Shown here piece after piece: positions 31,829-43,196 of a DNA stretch of 64,000 nt. The notes beneath the pieces were generated by a model that saw only the letters and a list, made by a program, of their open reading frames with translations, was not told the DNA's origin and did not search any database. The stretch covers positions 27,682,479-27,746,478 of the forward strand of contig OV277861.1 in assembly GCA_922989275.2 (NCBI GenBank), given 5' to 3'. The stretch is from Gari tellinella (lineage: Eukaryota > Mollusca > Bivalvia > Cardiida > Psammobiidae). Made by a program: the position numbers and the translations under genes. How positions within the stretch are numbered: the stretch's first letter is position 1; every line of letters starts with the position of its first letter.

Positions 31829-32024
31829 GTGTCGAAACTTGATACTTCGAACCCGCTTAAATCGATCGTATCAGTATTTCATAAGTTGAATTTCAGTGAC
31901 TAGATCTTGCTTAAGTCGATAATTACCGTATTTCAAAGATAAAACGTGGCTAAGCTACGTTTTTACTTTGAAATATTGGTATGTTCAAACAAACGCGATT
32001 TTGAATTATCGAATTTCAACTGTA
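31829..32024. mobile_element. Decayed CAGTCGAAC-type MITE
   Basis: Left TGTCGAAACTTGATACTTCG, inner hairpin AAAACGTGGCTAAGCTACGTTTTT-like, right GAATTTCAACTGTA. The block B counterpart starts near 63876 and is cut by the window end. Confidence 0.6.
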
Positions 32025-32171
32025 TATAATGACCATTTTAATTCATTGACCTTAAATTTCAACTGAGCAAACTCAGAGTTTATCTATTAATAGTCCAATT
32101 GCAATAAAATGTAAAACACTGACATTACATACCAAGATCATGGTCCAAGACAGCGTTGATGTTGGTCAACT

Positions 32172-32364
32172 GGGACCCGTTTTACTAAACAACTTACGCA
32201 CAATTTTTGCGTAAGTCAAATTCGTTTAACTCTTATTTTTCGATCATAAACGTTTGCAAACAGCAAATAGCCAGATATCAAGTGATAATAAAACATACAA
32301 ATTAAAATTTAAAATTTTGACTTACGCAAATAATTTGCGTAACTTGTTAAGTAAAACGGGGCCC
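32172..32364. mobile_element. ~193 bp foldback element (CCGTTTTACT ends)
   Basis: Left arm GGGACCCGTTTTACTAAACA then CTTACGCACAATTTTTGCG; the complement of the right arm reads GGGCCCCGTTTTACTTAACA then GTTACGCAAATTATTTGCG. Each arm also holds its own small hairpin (TTGCGTAAG). Non-coding. Confidence 0.65.
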
Positions 32365-32836
32365 TGACACGTATACACGTCATTTATGTTCAGTGAGTTT
32401 TTGATTTATTGATTGGGTTAGATTTTACAGTACCGCGACACATAAAATGGTCATATGGAGCCGAGAAACGGCCAAATATACGCAAAAATTAAATAAAAAA
32501 TTAAAAACGTACTGGAAAAAAACATGACGAAACATCAAAACGCCCGTACCCTATAAACGCATTGGTATTATTTCGGGAATATGATTTCCGTTAATCTCAT
32601 TTGCTGTTAGACAGCGCTTATGATCAAAACCTAAGACCTGCTTTTCTTTTACTTCTTGGCAGAGGGGATACTTTCCGCCAATTCAAAACATCCCTTATGG
32701 CAACATAGTCCAAGGATCGCGGAAAGGTAGGGAGGTATCTGTGGAAGAGTTCAGTTTGTTCAATGTGAACTCTTTACAGTATGTAACATTGTTGGTGTCC
32801 TTAATATTGTCATTGCATACCACTTTATCGTGACAT
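32365..32836. other. Intergenic DNA, no gene seen
   Basis: AT-rich, with A-rich runs near 32490-32520 and a GGAAAGGTAGGGAGGTAT phrase. No frame above 60 codons of interest. Confidence 0.4.
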
Positions 32837-33295
32837 GTTTATCCCTTCAGCGCCATATTGCCGTCTATTATAATATTGTTGTCTGCAATATCGTTTCAAA
32901 GTGAGATTTAAAGCAGTATGACTGACACAAATTCAAAATGAGTTTCAAACAGTTTAGATCCGAATCATACGCAGCGCAACACTGCGTCAGGGGCCCGTTC
33001 ATAAAACATCGTACGAAAAATGTTGTCGGAAGTCAGATTATAAAGGTCTCAATTATTATTCATTTCTCCATCTAAACCTGTCTTGTGACATCTCTTTGTA
33101 ATCGTCTTGAAAAGACGATTCCAAAGAGATATCACAAGAAAGGATAAGATAGAGACATAAGAAATAAAATGTATTTATAAGTTTTGACTTATGACCCCGC
33201 TTTTGTCGTACGAAGTTTTATTAAACGCGGCGTCTGATCAGAATCCAAAAGGTTTGCGGAGGCGCCTTTTGTCGGTATTAGCCGTGCAAGGGTTC
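32837..33295. mobile_element. TTAACCC-type palindrome element split by a foldback, reaching into SLC5 copy 5
   Basis: Left end ATCCCTTCAGCGCCATATTG; the complement of the right end reads AACCCTTGCACGGCTAATAC. The palindrome's left arm (32948-32989) and right arm (33226-33256, CGGCGTCTGATCAGAATCC) are separated by a ~235 bp foldback (about 32990-33225; arms CATAAAACATCGTACGA and AATAAAACTTCGTACGA in complement). The centre is itself a hairpin, AATCGTCTTGAAAAGACGATT-like. The right end overlaps the last codons of the transporter. Confidence 0.6.
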
Positions 33296-35116
33296 ATTAT
33301 AGACTTTGCCAGGCAGTTCTTTGACGGGAATGGTGACTTCCTCAACCTGTGTATAATTTGGTTGACATGTAAAGAATCTCTTGTTTAGTGACAGCATTAA
33401 ATAGGACGGTATAGGTGATTTACGTTCTAGTTTCGTAAATTTACTAATTATCATTGCTACTACTAGAGTCACAATTGATACCATCACAGAGATGTACATG
33501 TATGACACTGAGTATAAATAGTTCAACCCTTGGAGTTCGTCATTCTCTGTAGCATTTCCTATATAGCTAGTAGTAGATACTGTTATTGCATTTTCAAAAG
33601 TTTTGTAATTCGCATCACTGCTTGTTTCTAAAGCTGAATGATTCAAAAGAGTTACCACATCGACGGAATTGTTCAAACAGTTATATGTCGGTCCAAGTGG
33701 TAGTCCAGGTGTCTTTTTGCGTCCAGGGGAAAAGTTGAAACCTACTGAAAGCCATAAGGCAAACAGCGCACCAACAGCGGTACCGCATAGAAGACCACGT
33801 CTTGTAGTCGATTTTATGAATATCGACATAAAGAATATAGCCGTCACTGGGCCATCAATAGCTCCCATGATACTTCCGGTAATCTGGGGTAACGGCCCTT
33901 TAATCTGACTAATGAAAATGCCAGTGAGCGCACATACAATTCCACAGAAAAGTACTATGACCTTGGAGGCCTTTGTCAATTTCTCCTCTGACATGGTAGC
34001 CCATCTAGTTCGTATGATATCCTCTGAGAGCACTGCGGACATACTGCTGAGAAGAGAGGATATTGTGCTCAATGAAGCACTGCAAAGTGCGGCGAGGAAC
34101 AACCCCGATACGCCAGGTACATTCTCAAACATGTCCATCACCGCAAATGATATAATTTGATTGGGGTTAGAAATCTGTCCTGATGCAAGCGGATCGCACC
34201 CTTTGTTTGCAAAATAGGCATAAGCAACAAGCCCTTCAGCCATGACCAGAAGTTGTAGTATCATAAAACCTGGTATTGATATTGCTGCTACTTTTTTCGC
34301 CTCTGTCATCGATTTGGTTGAATTGAAACGTTGGATTGAGGGCTGTCTAAAGGCAAATCCGACAAACCGTGTAGCCCCACCCACAATCAATGTCCAGAAT
34401 GAATGTCTTGTTAGAGGACTTGGATCAAAATCGATCAGCTTTAGGCGACCGCTTGATCTGTTAAGATCTATAACAGCCTGCCAACTTCCAATGCGTATTG
34501 GTCCATATATCAGTACAGCAAATATCATTCCAATCATGATGATTCCCTGGACAACATCGGTGATGACAACGGCCTTGATTCCTCCAAGAGACGTGTAAAG
34601 GACGGCAATGGCTGCCATTGAAACGATCAGTATCCAAACAGAGATTCCGGTAACAGGTTGTAGGGCGACTGCTGCTCCAAAAAGAACTATACCAGCGTAA
34701 AGGACCATAAACAATGCCCCCATCGCCATCGTCACTTGGCGAACTAGCAATGAGTCGTGACGTAGCTGAAGGTATGCATACACGCTCGTGACTTGCAGAG
34801 GATAGAACAACGGTATAGTTACCCAGAACACAGTACCCATCCCAATAGCCAGTCCAAAGTTCATCAGCCAAAATATGAAACCGTTAACGTAGACCTCGGC
34901 TGGGTATCCTAAATAGAATATAGATGATTCGAAAGTAACAAGCATTGACATAGCCACTGGCAATGCATTCAGTTTACCTCCTCCTCTATGGAAATGATAA
35001 GAAGACAGTTTGTTTCGATCCTTGTATGCGTAGTACATGCCCATAGACATTGAGGCAAATATTCCAAGAGCAAAGACAACACAGTCCGTTATAGTCAATG
35101 TGGCTCCCTGCGCCAT
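33278..35116 (-). CDS. SLC5-family sodium/solute symporter, copy 5 (divergent paralogue), intronless
   Basis: 612 residues from MAQG. Same fold and motif order as the other copies: FHRGGGKLNALPVAMSMLVT, YPAEVYVNG, YTSLGGIKAVVITDVVQ, the Ser-rich helix SASLSTISSLLSS, VMDMFENVPG. The sequence is clearly more distant, and the late extracellular loop is longer, with several N-x-S/T sites. The tail ends in PLHG, without the D-T-L ending of copies 1-4. The final codons and stop coincide with the end of the repeat element at 32837-33295. The frame extends four codons upstream to 35128, but MAQG aligns with the start of its paralogues. A weak TATA-like AATAAATAGG lies at 35151-35160. Substrate unknown; probably functional. 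Confidence 0.92.
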   Translation of the reverse strand: MAQGATLTITDCVVFALGIFASMSMGMYYAYKDRNKLSSYHFHRGGGKLNALPVAMSMLVTFESSIFYLGYPAEVYVNGFIFWLMNFGLAIGMGTVFWVTIPLFYPLQVTSVYAYLQLRHDSLLVRQVTMAMGALFMVLYAGIVLFGAAVALQPVTGISVWILIVSMAAIAVLYTSLGGIKAVVITDVVQGIIMIGMIFAVLIYGPIRIGSWQAVIDLNRSSGRLKLIDFDPSPLTRHSFWTLIVGGATRFVGFAFRQPSIQRFNSTKSMTEAKKVAAISIPGFMILQLLVMAEGLVAYAYFANKGCDPLASGQISNPNQIISFAVMDMFENVPGVSGLFLAALCSASLSTISSLLSSMSAVLSEDIIRTRWATMSEEKLTKASKVIVLFCGIVCALTGIFISQIKGPLPQITGSIMGAIDGPVTAIFFMSIFIKSTTRRGLLCGTAVGALFALWLSVGFNFSPGRKKTPGLPLGPTYNCLNNSVDVVTLLNHSALETSSDANYKTFENAITVSTTSYIGNATENDELQGLNYLYSVSYMYISVMVSIVTLVVAMIISKFTKLERKSPIPSYLMLSLNKRFFTCQPNYTQVEEVTIPVKELPGKVYNEPLHG

Positions 35117-35160
35117 GTTGCAACACAAAATAACTGCGATGGTCTGTAGGCCTATTTATT

Positions 35161-35439
35161 GATCCGCGATAGCGGAGCGTAGCGTAGTGTTTTCGCGGAT
35201 TCATGTATACCGAATTTGCCAATCTACACGTTTCATACGGCAAATCTGACTACAGCCAAATCTAACAAGAAAATAGTGCTTGGTTTTAGAAGTGATCTAC
35301 GCTTTGATAGCTCTACATTGGTTGAAGTAAGTTGTATCTCTTCTAATTAATTTAATATGAGATTTTTCAATGTTTTCCGGAAGGTCAGAATATGTCTTTT
35401 GCTTTATTTTTAAGGAAATGTTGAATAGTATTCATTCAC
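35161..35439. other. 5' flank of SLC5 copy 5
   Basis: It lacks the upstream block shared by copies 1-4. A small GATCCGCGATAGCGGAGCG...TTCGCGGAT hairpin lies at 35161-35200. No gene. Confidence 0.45.
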
Positions 35440-35663
35440 GAAAATCGCTGATGTCCGTTTTACGAAGCATACTCGGTCCTGTCCGTATAGCCAATAGTTT
35501 CGACCGACGAGTATAACGGGGAAAGCCGAGCAGCTGTTCGTATTACATTGCGAAAATCGCTGATGTCCGTTTAACGAAGCATACTCGGTCCTGTCCGTAT
35601 AGCCAATAGTTTCGATCGACAAGCATACGGGGAAAGCCGAGCAGTTATAACGGGAAAACGGTT
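35440..35663 (+). repeat. Tandem duplication, two 112 bp units
   Basis: GAAAATCGCTGATGTCCGTT starts at 35440 and again at 35552. Both are followed by ACGAAGCATACTCGGTCC, GCCAATAGTTTCGA and GGGGAAAGCCGAGCAG. Few differences, so recent. Non-coding. Confidence 0.85.
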
Positions 35664-35700
35664 GATAGTCACAAGACCGACCCTACCTAAGGCCGACCTT

Positions 35701-35835
35701 AATTTGTATAGTAGACATATAGTCACAAGGCCGACCTTATCTTTATATAGCAATTTAGGTTTCACACCTATTTTACAGGCGTGATGGCAATTATCAATAG
35801 ACGCATAATTATTGTTCATACTCAGATCATAATCG
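35701..35835 (+). repeat. Outer left segment of the large inverted repeat
   Basis: TTTGTATAGTAGACATATAG, TCACAAGGCCGACC and ATATAGCAATTTAGGTTT are matched in complement by 44490-44580. The right-hand match ends exactly where block B begins. Confidence 0.7.
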
Positions 35836-36907
35836 CTTTATATTTGATGCAAATGAGTGTCATTGCAGAATTTCATTACCGTATTTATGGGTAATTTACT
35901 TACTAAATACCTCAAACCCTGAGCTCATGGTCAGTTGTTGCTGTATATATATAGGTAGTTCAGACCCAGATCATCATCGAATAATCTCTTGATAACGTTA
36001 TGTTTTGTATCTTTTACAGAGTGTACATTGTCTGAATTTAATGTGTAAACCGTGATTAGATTTTCTATAGGGAAAGAAAATAAAACAGAATTCGACGTTT
36101 GTAACTTGATGCAATATATATTACAGATAAAACATGCAAATAGTAACGACGTTTCAAAAACCATTAGCCAAAGGAACTAAAAATTTCAACCAGTGACCAA
36201 CAGTGCAGACCTTCAATCTTCAATCCACGGATTCTTCGTCACTAATGACTCATTGGTAAGTAATGGTCTCTGGTGTGTAAGTTCCTCTTCGGTAAATTTC
36301 TCTCATGTAAGATTATGTGTATCTTAGTTGTGGATTTTGGATTGAGATTGGTCGCAGTCTGTTGGTATCGCCGCGAACCTGTCTGTTGCATGTATATAGT
36401 TCGCTACTTCTTTCTTAATAGTTTCCCTCCAGCCTTGTAAATGACATTCAATATTCAAAGTGTCTTTATTCACTAATGTAAACACACAGTGTTGTTTCAT
36501 CAACATAATCATAATTATACAATCACAGGTCCATATGCCAAGAGAATCGTTACAATCTCTATTTATAATAAAAAAAATGTACAAATAATGCTGAAATCAA
36601 TCAGAGGACTCTATTTATAAGAAAATATTTTTCAATTAAAATTGTTCATTTTATTCTACATCGATTTCTAATAGTTTCCTCTTATTTTTATGACCTTCAA
36701 CATAACACCATAAAATATCGGTAACAGGTGGTTAAAATTGTTCTTGAACAGCTCCATATGATCTGAATCTGTATTATTTCCTGAAGCATCTTTTCTAAAT
36801 TTGACCAACTCAAATTATCTGCTATGTAAAATGTACACTCTGAAAATAGAATAAAATAAAAACATGCATTTATATTTTCTTTTATATTTAGCTTCTTATG
36901 AGTAAGT
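35836..36907. other. AT-rich DNA inside the large inverted repeat, not mirrored
   Basis: No counterpart recognised between 42809 and 44489. Contains an 86-codon minus frame (36324-36584) without recognisable features. Confidence 0.4.
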
Positions 36908-39240
36908 AATTAAGAGCAATTCTCTGTAACCATCAACCAGGTTATATAAAGGGGTCGGCACGCATAGTCACCGATTTGCATAAAACTTACTCCATCTGTA
37001 CCTCTCTACATGAAATGAAAAAAAATACCCCGAAAATTTATTTCCGGTATCCGGTTGCCATGGCAACACGGAAACAGGATTTTGGCCCAAAACCAGTGTT
37101 TTTGGTGAGTAAAATATGACAAATTCACAGACTTTTTCAGAGAAAACTGTTCATATTTCAGATAAAATGACATTTGTATGTTGAAGTATGACACATTGAC
37201 AATTGAATAACATTGTAGGATTCAACTCAATATTACACCCGATTGGTACGCACGTGTGAGCTTAAGGGGCTAATATGCTTAAAGTAAGAAATCATGATTT
37301 TGGCATGTTTTAAGGACTGGTAGAATATCTATGCATCCATGCTGAACTTGAATATGATCACTAATAACAAGTAGCACATGTGTTGTTTACTTTCTGGGAA
37401 GAAAACCTTTGGGATTCAGGTTGCTAAGGGGGTAACCATGGCAACGAAACTATCAACTTTTTAATGTTGTAACTTCCTATGTAACTGAGCAGGATTGCTT
37501 AAAAGGTACCAAGACCACTCTTAAATTGCTTATAATAACCATATATTTTAGTGTTATAAAATGAAAGTAATATACAAAACATGCAGATATTAGTTGGTTA
37601 CTATGGTAACGCCTGCCAAAAGAACGTTATTTACTGAAAATATGTGTCAAATTCAATAATTTTTGAACGCAAAATACAGCAAACTATCCAAACCATTACA
37701 CACTTACTTAAAATAGTTTCTTGATCAGGTTTGCAAGTTAGCATTGTCTCATACACATTCAATGTTAAGATGAAAACGGCCTTTGGTTGCCATAGTAACC
37801 GCTCAACGCAGTTGCTTAATATGAGCATTGTATTGAAAATGTGAGTAAAATTCAAGCTTTTTTAAGGAAAAATACAGAAACATATCCAAACCATGGTACT
37901 GTAGTTTCATCATCAGATTTGCTAGTTACCAGTGTTGTATAATTATCACTTTAAACATGAAAATGACATTTGGTAACAATAGCAACCACTCACAATGTAT
38001 GCTTAATAACAGCTTTGTATCGAAAATATGTGTCGAATTTCAGGGTTTTTTTAGGTTAAGTATAGCAACTTAACATAACAATGGTACTTTAGTGTCATTA
38101 TCATGTTTGTAAGTTAAATTTGTCATATAATATTCACTTTTGACATAAAAATAACAATTGGTTACCATAGCAACAACTCACAACATGATGCTATATATGA
38201 GCATTATATTGAAATTTTGAGTCAATTTCAAGTTTTTGTTAATGCAATATACCTATAGAACTATTGTACTTTTAGTTCATTATCAAATTAACAAGTTAAT
38301 TTTGTCATATAAATATTCACTTTTAATACGAAAATAACATTTAGTTACCTTAGCAACCATTTACCAAATATGCTAAGTAAAGAATTATATTGAAAATGTA
38401 GTATAATTCGAGCGTTCTTGAAGGCAAAGTACAGGTACCTTTTGGAACCTTTGTACTTTAGTTTTATTATAAGGTTTGAAAGTAAATATTGTAATATAAC
38501 CGCTCATTTTTGTACACATAAAATGAATTTGCTACCATAGCAACCACTAACAATTTATGTTATATAAGAGCAAAATATTGAATATGTGTGTCAAATTTGA
38601 GCTTTTATAGGCAAAGTACAGACACTTATTACAACTATTGTACTTTAAGTTCATTATCAGGTTTGCAATTCAATATTTTCAAACAAATACTCTCTTTTTA
38701 TATGAAATAACTTTTGATTACCTTAGCAACTGCACATAATTTATGCTCAAAAAGAGCATTATATTGAATATATGTGTAAAATTTGAGTTTTTAAGCAAAC
38801 ATACTGCAACTATTGCAACTATTGTACCTGAAATTTACTTTCTGGTTGCAAGTTAACAATGTAATGGAAAAGTTCATGTAACATTTAGAATTGAAATAGC
38901 AGCTGGTTACCTTACCAACCACTCACAATTTATCAATCTAAATAGCAGATATACTATTGATATTATAATATTGATAATATGTGTCAACTTCACGCTTTCT
39001 AAGGCATAATACAGCAACTTGTTAAAACCATGGTACTTTAGTTTCAATATTAGGTTTTCAAGTTAACATTTTCATATAAACATGTCTTTTTGATACGAAA
39101 AGAGCATTTGGTATCCTTAGCAACCACTCATAATGCATGATAAGATAAGAAAGCATGATATTAAAAATATGTATCGAAATCATGTTTTGTGTAGAGAAGT
39201 TGAGAATCTTTGGAATGAGGGTAAAGTTTAGTCACTGTAA
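36908..39240 (+). repeat. Left arm of a large inverted repeat with ~185 bp tandem units
   Basis: Paired with 40520-42808; coordinates of matching points sum to about 79,720 all along. The outer ~700 bp (to 37620) is single-copy and nearly identical between arms. Inside are about eight units of 183-198 bp: GGTTACCATAGCAACCACTC, a TATGCTTAATAAGAGC-like phrase, GTGTCAAATTTGAGC, GTACTTTAGTTTCATTATCA, GGTTTGCAAGTTAA. Starts are near 37788, 37972, 38160, 38343, 38532, 38717, 38914 and 39112. Non-coding; the 62-codon frame at 37006-37194 is only mirrored sequence. Confidence 0.88.
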
Positions 39241-39261
39241 CCTGGACCTTTGATCTCATTA

Positions 39262-40145
39262 TAGAACAAGAGGATCATACTGGCCCTAGTTTCGCTCACC
39301 TGAGTATATTGAACTTGATAATTTTTCTTGTGGGTGGTACAAAATCAATGATTGTACATAGTGACCTATTTTTGGATCCGACATGCAAGTTTTGAACTTG
39401 ACCTTGATTTTGTAAAGAACAACGTTTGGATCAAGTTCGATAAAAACTGACCCAAACATTGTGACCTCTAGTCTTCACAATGTTTTACTATAATTTAACT
39501 AATGACCTATGTTTTGACAGGACATAAACCGTACTCAAACTTGACTAAGATTTTGTCAAGAACAACAATCAGTGCAAAATTGGTGGAGATTATTTAGAAA
39601 CTGTAACCTGTAGAGTGTTCAAAAGGTTTCTATATGACTTAGCCAAGTGACCTACTTTTTGACCCCACATACCCCATAATTATTCAAACAAGATCCATTT
39701 GTTTGTCAAGTAAATCATTTGGATAGGTTTAATCAAGATTGATCTCAAACTGTGGTTTTTAAGATGTGCACAATAATTTGACCAAATAATCTACTTTTTG
39801 ACATGACATAATCCCTGTTCAAAGTTTTTTCTAGATTTTGTCGAAAACAACAGTTTTAGCAAGTGTGATGAGTATTGGTCCTAAAATGTGGCCTCTAGAG
39901 TGTTCACAACTACTATTTTACCTAGTGGCCTACTTTTTTACCAAACATAAACCATGTACATTACCCCACATAACCCATGGTCGGAGTTGGCCTAGAACAT
40001 CATTTTGATCAAGTTTGATGAAAATTGACCCTAAAATGTGGTCTCTAAAGTGTTTACAAGAAATTGTGGACAGACTGATGGTAGCCGGACAAATGTGATC
40101 ATAATGGCTCACCCTAAGCTCTGCTCAGATGAGCCGAAAATAGAA
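39262..40145 (-). mobile_element. Tandem-array element with GCTCACCTG termini in the centre of the inverted repeat
   Basis: Left edge GAACAAGAGGATCATACTGG then CCCTAGTTTCGCTCACCTGA; the right edge, read on the minus strand, starts TTTTCGGCTCATCTGAGCAG. Between them are about five units of ~140 bp, each with GTGACCTAxTTTTTGAC, a GATTTTGTCAAGAACAAC-like phrase and GTGGCCTCTAGAGTGTTCAC. Its ends match those of the element at 43197-44395 in the opposite orientation. This type is widespread in bivalve DNA (recalled, not searched). Non-coding. Confidence 0.65.
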
Positions 40146-40519
40146 CATGCTAGTCCAGAGGATATTTCCTATAACAAATTAGCTAGGGGTACCAAATTTG
40201 TGATGTGAGTACATTGTTGAAAAGCGTAGAGGACCATAACATTTTTGGTTAACTGCTCTTATTTGGTTGTGAGTGGTCACTAAGGCAACCAAATGCTATC
40301 TTCATGTTAAAAGTGAATGTCAGTATGACAATGTTATCTTGTAAACCTGATATTGAAACTAAAGTACAAATATTCTAATAAGCTGCTATACTTTGCTCTA
40401 AAAAGTTTGAATTTGACACATATTTGTAATACAATGCTCTTATTTGCATATATTGTGAGTGGTTGCTATGGTAACCAACTATATTATTCATGCTAAAAAC
40501 AAGTTGCGAACCTGATGGT

Positions 40520-42808
40520 GAAACTAAAGTGCAACGGTTGTAATACGTTGCTGTACTTTGCCTAAATCACTCAATTTTGACACATATATTCAATACAATG
40601 ATCTTATTTAGCATAATAGTATGTGAAGTGTTGCTATGGTAACAAAATGTTATTTGCATGCTTAAAGGGAATATTTGTATGAAAATGTTTTCTTGCAAAC
40701 CTGATAATGTGCTTCAAATGCGATGGTTGTAGTAAGTTGCTGTACTTAACCTAAAAAGGTCGAATTTGATACATATATAATCAATATAATGCTCTTATTT
40801 AGCATAAATTGTGAGTGGTTGCTATGGTAATAAATAATTTCATTATAAAAGTTAATATCTGTATGTCAATGGTAACTTTCAAACCTGATAATGAACTTTC
40901 AGTACAATGGTTGCTGTAATTTACCTAAAAAGGCTCGAATTTGACACATATATTCAATATAATGCTCTTTTTAGCATAAATTATGTGCGGTTGCTAAGGT
41001 AATCAAATGTTATTTTCAAGCAAAAAGAGAGTATTTGTATGAAAATATTGAATTGCAAACCTGATCATGATCTTAAAGTACAATAGTTATAATAAGTTTC
41101 TGTACTTTGCCTATAAAAGCTCAAATTTGACACACATATTCAATATTTTGCTCTAATAAAACATAAATTATGAGTGGTTGCTATGGTAGCAAAATTCTTT
41201 TTTAGTGTATAAAAATGAGCGGTTATATGACAATATTTACTTTCAAACCTTATAACAAAACTAAAGTAAGAAGGTTCTAAAAGGTTCCTGTACTTTGCCT
41301 TCAAGAACGCTCAAATTATACTACATTTTCAAAATAACTCTATATTTAGCATATTTGGTAAATGGTTGCTAAGGTAACTAAATGTTATTTTCGTATTAAA
41401 AGTGAATATTTATATGACAAAATTAACTTGTTAATTTGATAATGAACTAAAAGTACAATAGTTCTATAGGTATATTGCATTAACAAAAACTTGAAATTGA
41501 CTCATTATTTCAATATAAGGCTCAATATAGCATAATGTTGTGAGTTGTTGCTATGGTAACCAATTTTTTTTTTCTGTCAAAAGCGAATAATATATGACAA
41601 ATTTAACTTACAAACATGATAATGACACTAAAGTACCAATATTATGTTTAGTTGCTATACTTAACCGAAAAAAACCCTGAAGATCGACACATATTTTCGA
41701 TACAAAGCTGTTATTAAGCATACATTGTGACTGGTTGCTATGGTTTCCAAATGTCATTTTCATGTTTAAAGTGATAATTATACAACACTTGTAACTAGCA
41801 AATCTGATGATGAAACTACAGTACCATGATTCGGATATATTTCTGTATTTTCCTAAAAAAAAGCTTGAATTTTACTCACATTTACAATACAATGCTCTTA
41901 TTTAGCAACTGCGTTGAGCGGTTACTATGGCAACCAAAGGCCGTTTTCATCTTAACAATGAATGTGTATGAGACAATGCTAACTTGCAAACCTGATCAAG
42001 AAACTATTTTAAGTAAGTGTGTAATGGTTTGGATAGTTTGCTGTATTTTGCGTTCCAAAAGTATTGAATTTGACACATATTTTCAGTAAATAACGTTCTT
42101 TTGGCAGGCGTTACCATAGTAACTAACTAATATCTACATGTGTTGTCTTTTACTTTCATTTTATAACACTAAAATATATGGTTATTATAAGCAATTTAAG
42201 AGTGGTCTTGGTACCTTTTAAGCAATCCTGCTCAGTTACATAGGAAGTTACAACATTAAAAAGTTGATAGTTTCGTTGCCATGGTTACCCCCTTAGCAAC
42301 CTGAATCCCAAAGGTTTTCTTCCCAGAAAGTAAACAACACATGTGCTACTTGTTATTAGTGATCATATTCAAGTTCAGCATGGATGCATAGATATTCTAC
42401 CAGTCCTTAAAACATGCCAAAATCATGATTTCTTACTTTAAGCATATAAGCCCCTTAAGCTCGCACGTGCGTACCAATCGGGTGTAATGTTGAGATGAAT
42501 CCTACAATGTTATTCAATTGTCAATGTGTCATACTTCAACATACAAATGTCATTTTATCTGAAATATGAACAGTTTTCTCTGAAAAAGTCTGTGAATTTG
42601 TCATATTTTACTCACCAAAAACACTGGTTTTTGGCCAAAATCTTGTTTCCGCGTTGCCATGGCAACCGGATACCGGAAATAAATTTTTGTGGTATTTTTT
42701 TTCATTTCATGTAGAGAGGTACAGATGGAGTAAGTTTCATGCAAATCGGTGACTATGCGTGCCGCAATGTGGTTGATGGTTACAGAGAATTGCTATTAAT
42801 AACTCGGC
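40520..42808 (-). repeat. Right arm of the large inverted repeat
   Basis: Complement of 36908-39240, unit for unit (for example 41376 against 38343, 42089 against 37631, 42653-42666 against 37054-37067). Two further units of the same array (near 40264 and 40450) continue inward without a partner in the left arm. The X-box-like motif appears as GTTGCTATGGTAACC in most units. Confidence 0.88.
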
Positions 42809-43190
42809 ATATCATATACTGTCAGTCACTTTTTTCTCATGGGCTCTTGAGAATAACAATTTTTTTATCAAAAATGTTGGATCTTGATCTGGATCGAAAC
42901 TATTAAATCTGCAGGCTAATTGCCATCACGCCCTAATGACATACTAAGGCGGCTAACATAGATAAAAACATAAATGTTTAAGAATTATTTCTAAACATTT
43001 ACATACCTTTTTTTTTTTTTTAAAATAACATCCTTTTTAAAAGAAAAATATTATGGTGCTCATGATCTGGATCTGAACTATTATTACGCTTTTTGCGACA
43101 ATTGCCGACTCGTGTCGGTTATATAAAAACATAAATGTTTATTTATAAACAATTAGATGTCTATTTTTAAAGTAGGCCTACATGATTTTT
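42809..43190. repeat. Short repeats beside the inverted repeat
   Basis: GATCTGGATCTGAACTATTA then GACAATTGCCGACTCGTGTC at about 43067, a variant at about 42888 (GATCTGGATCGAAACTATTA), and another after the inserted element at about 44420. These are repeats of one sequence, also mirrored at 35775-35830. A T tract lies at 43009-43021. Confidence 0.55.
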
Positions 43191-43196
43191 AGCTCA

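Larger units (their letters stand above)
12934..31952 (+). repeat. Block A of a ~19 kb direct duplication
   Basis: From TACAAATTGGTTTTAAACAG at 12934 the sequence runs in the same order and orientation as 44574-64000, with only scattered base changes and a few indels. It includes SLC5 copy 3, four TACAG-type MITEs, the LINE and Tc1 relics, a tRNA-like unit and the TTAA-flanked element. The match reaches the last base of the window, so the true right boundary is unknown. The two may be paralogous blocks or two haplotypes assembled in tandem. Confidence 0.95.

Noticed and set aside
37006..37194. 62-codon frame mirrored at 42526-42714
   Set aside because: Its conservation follows from the inverted repeat itself; there is no domain or codon signature, and the rest of the arm is non-coding.
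37788..41930. CRISPR-like spacing of the repeated X-box motif
   Set aside because: The whole ~185 bp unit is repeated, not a short repeat with unique spacers, and the DNA is animal.
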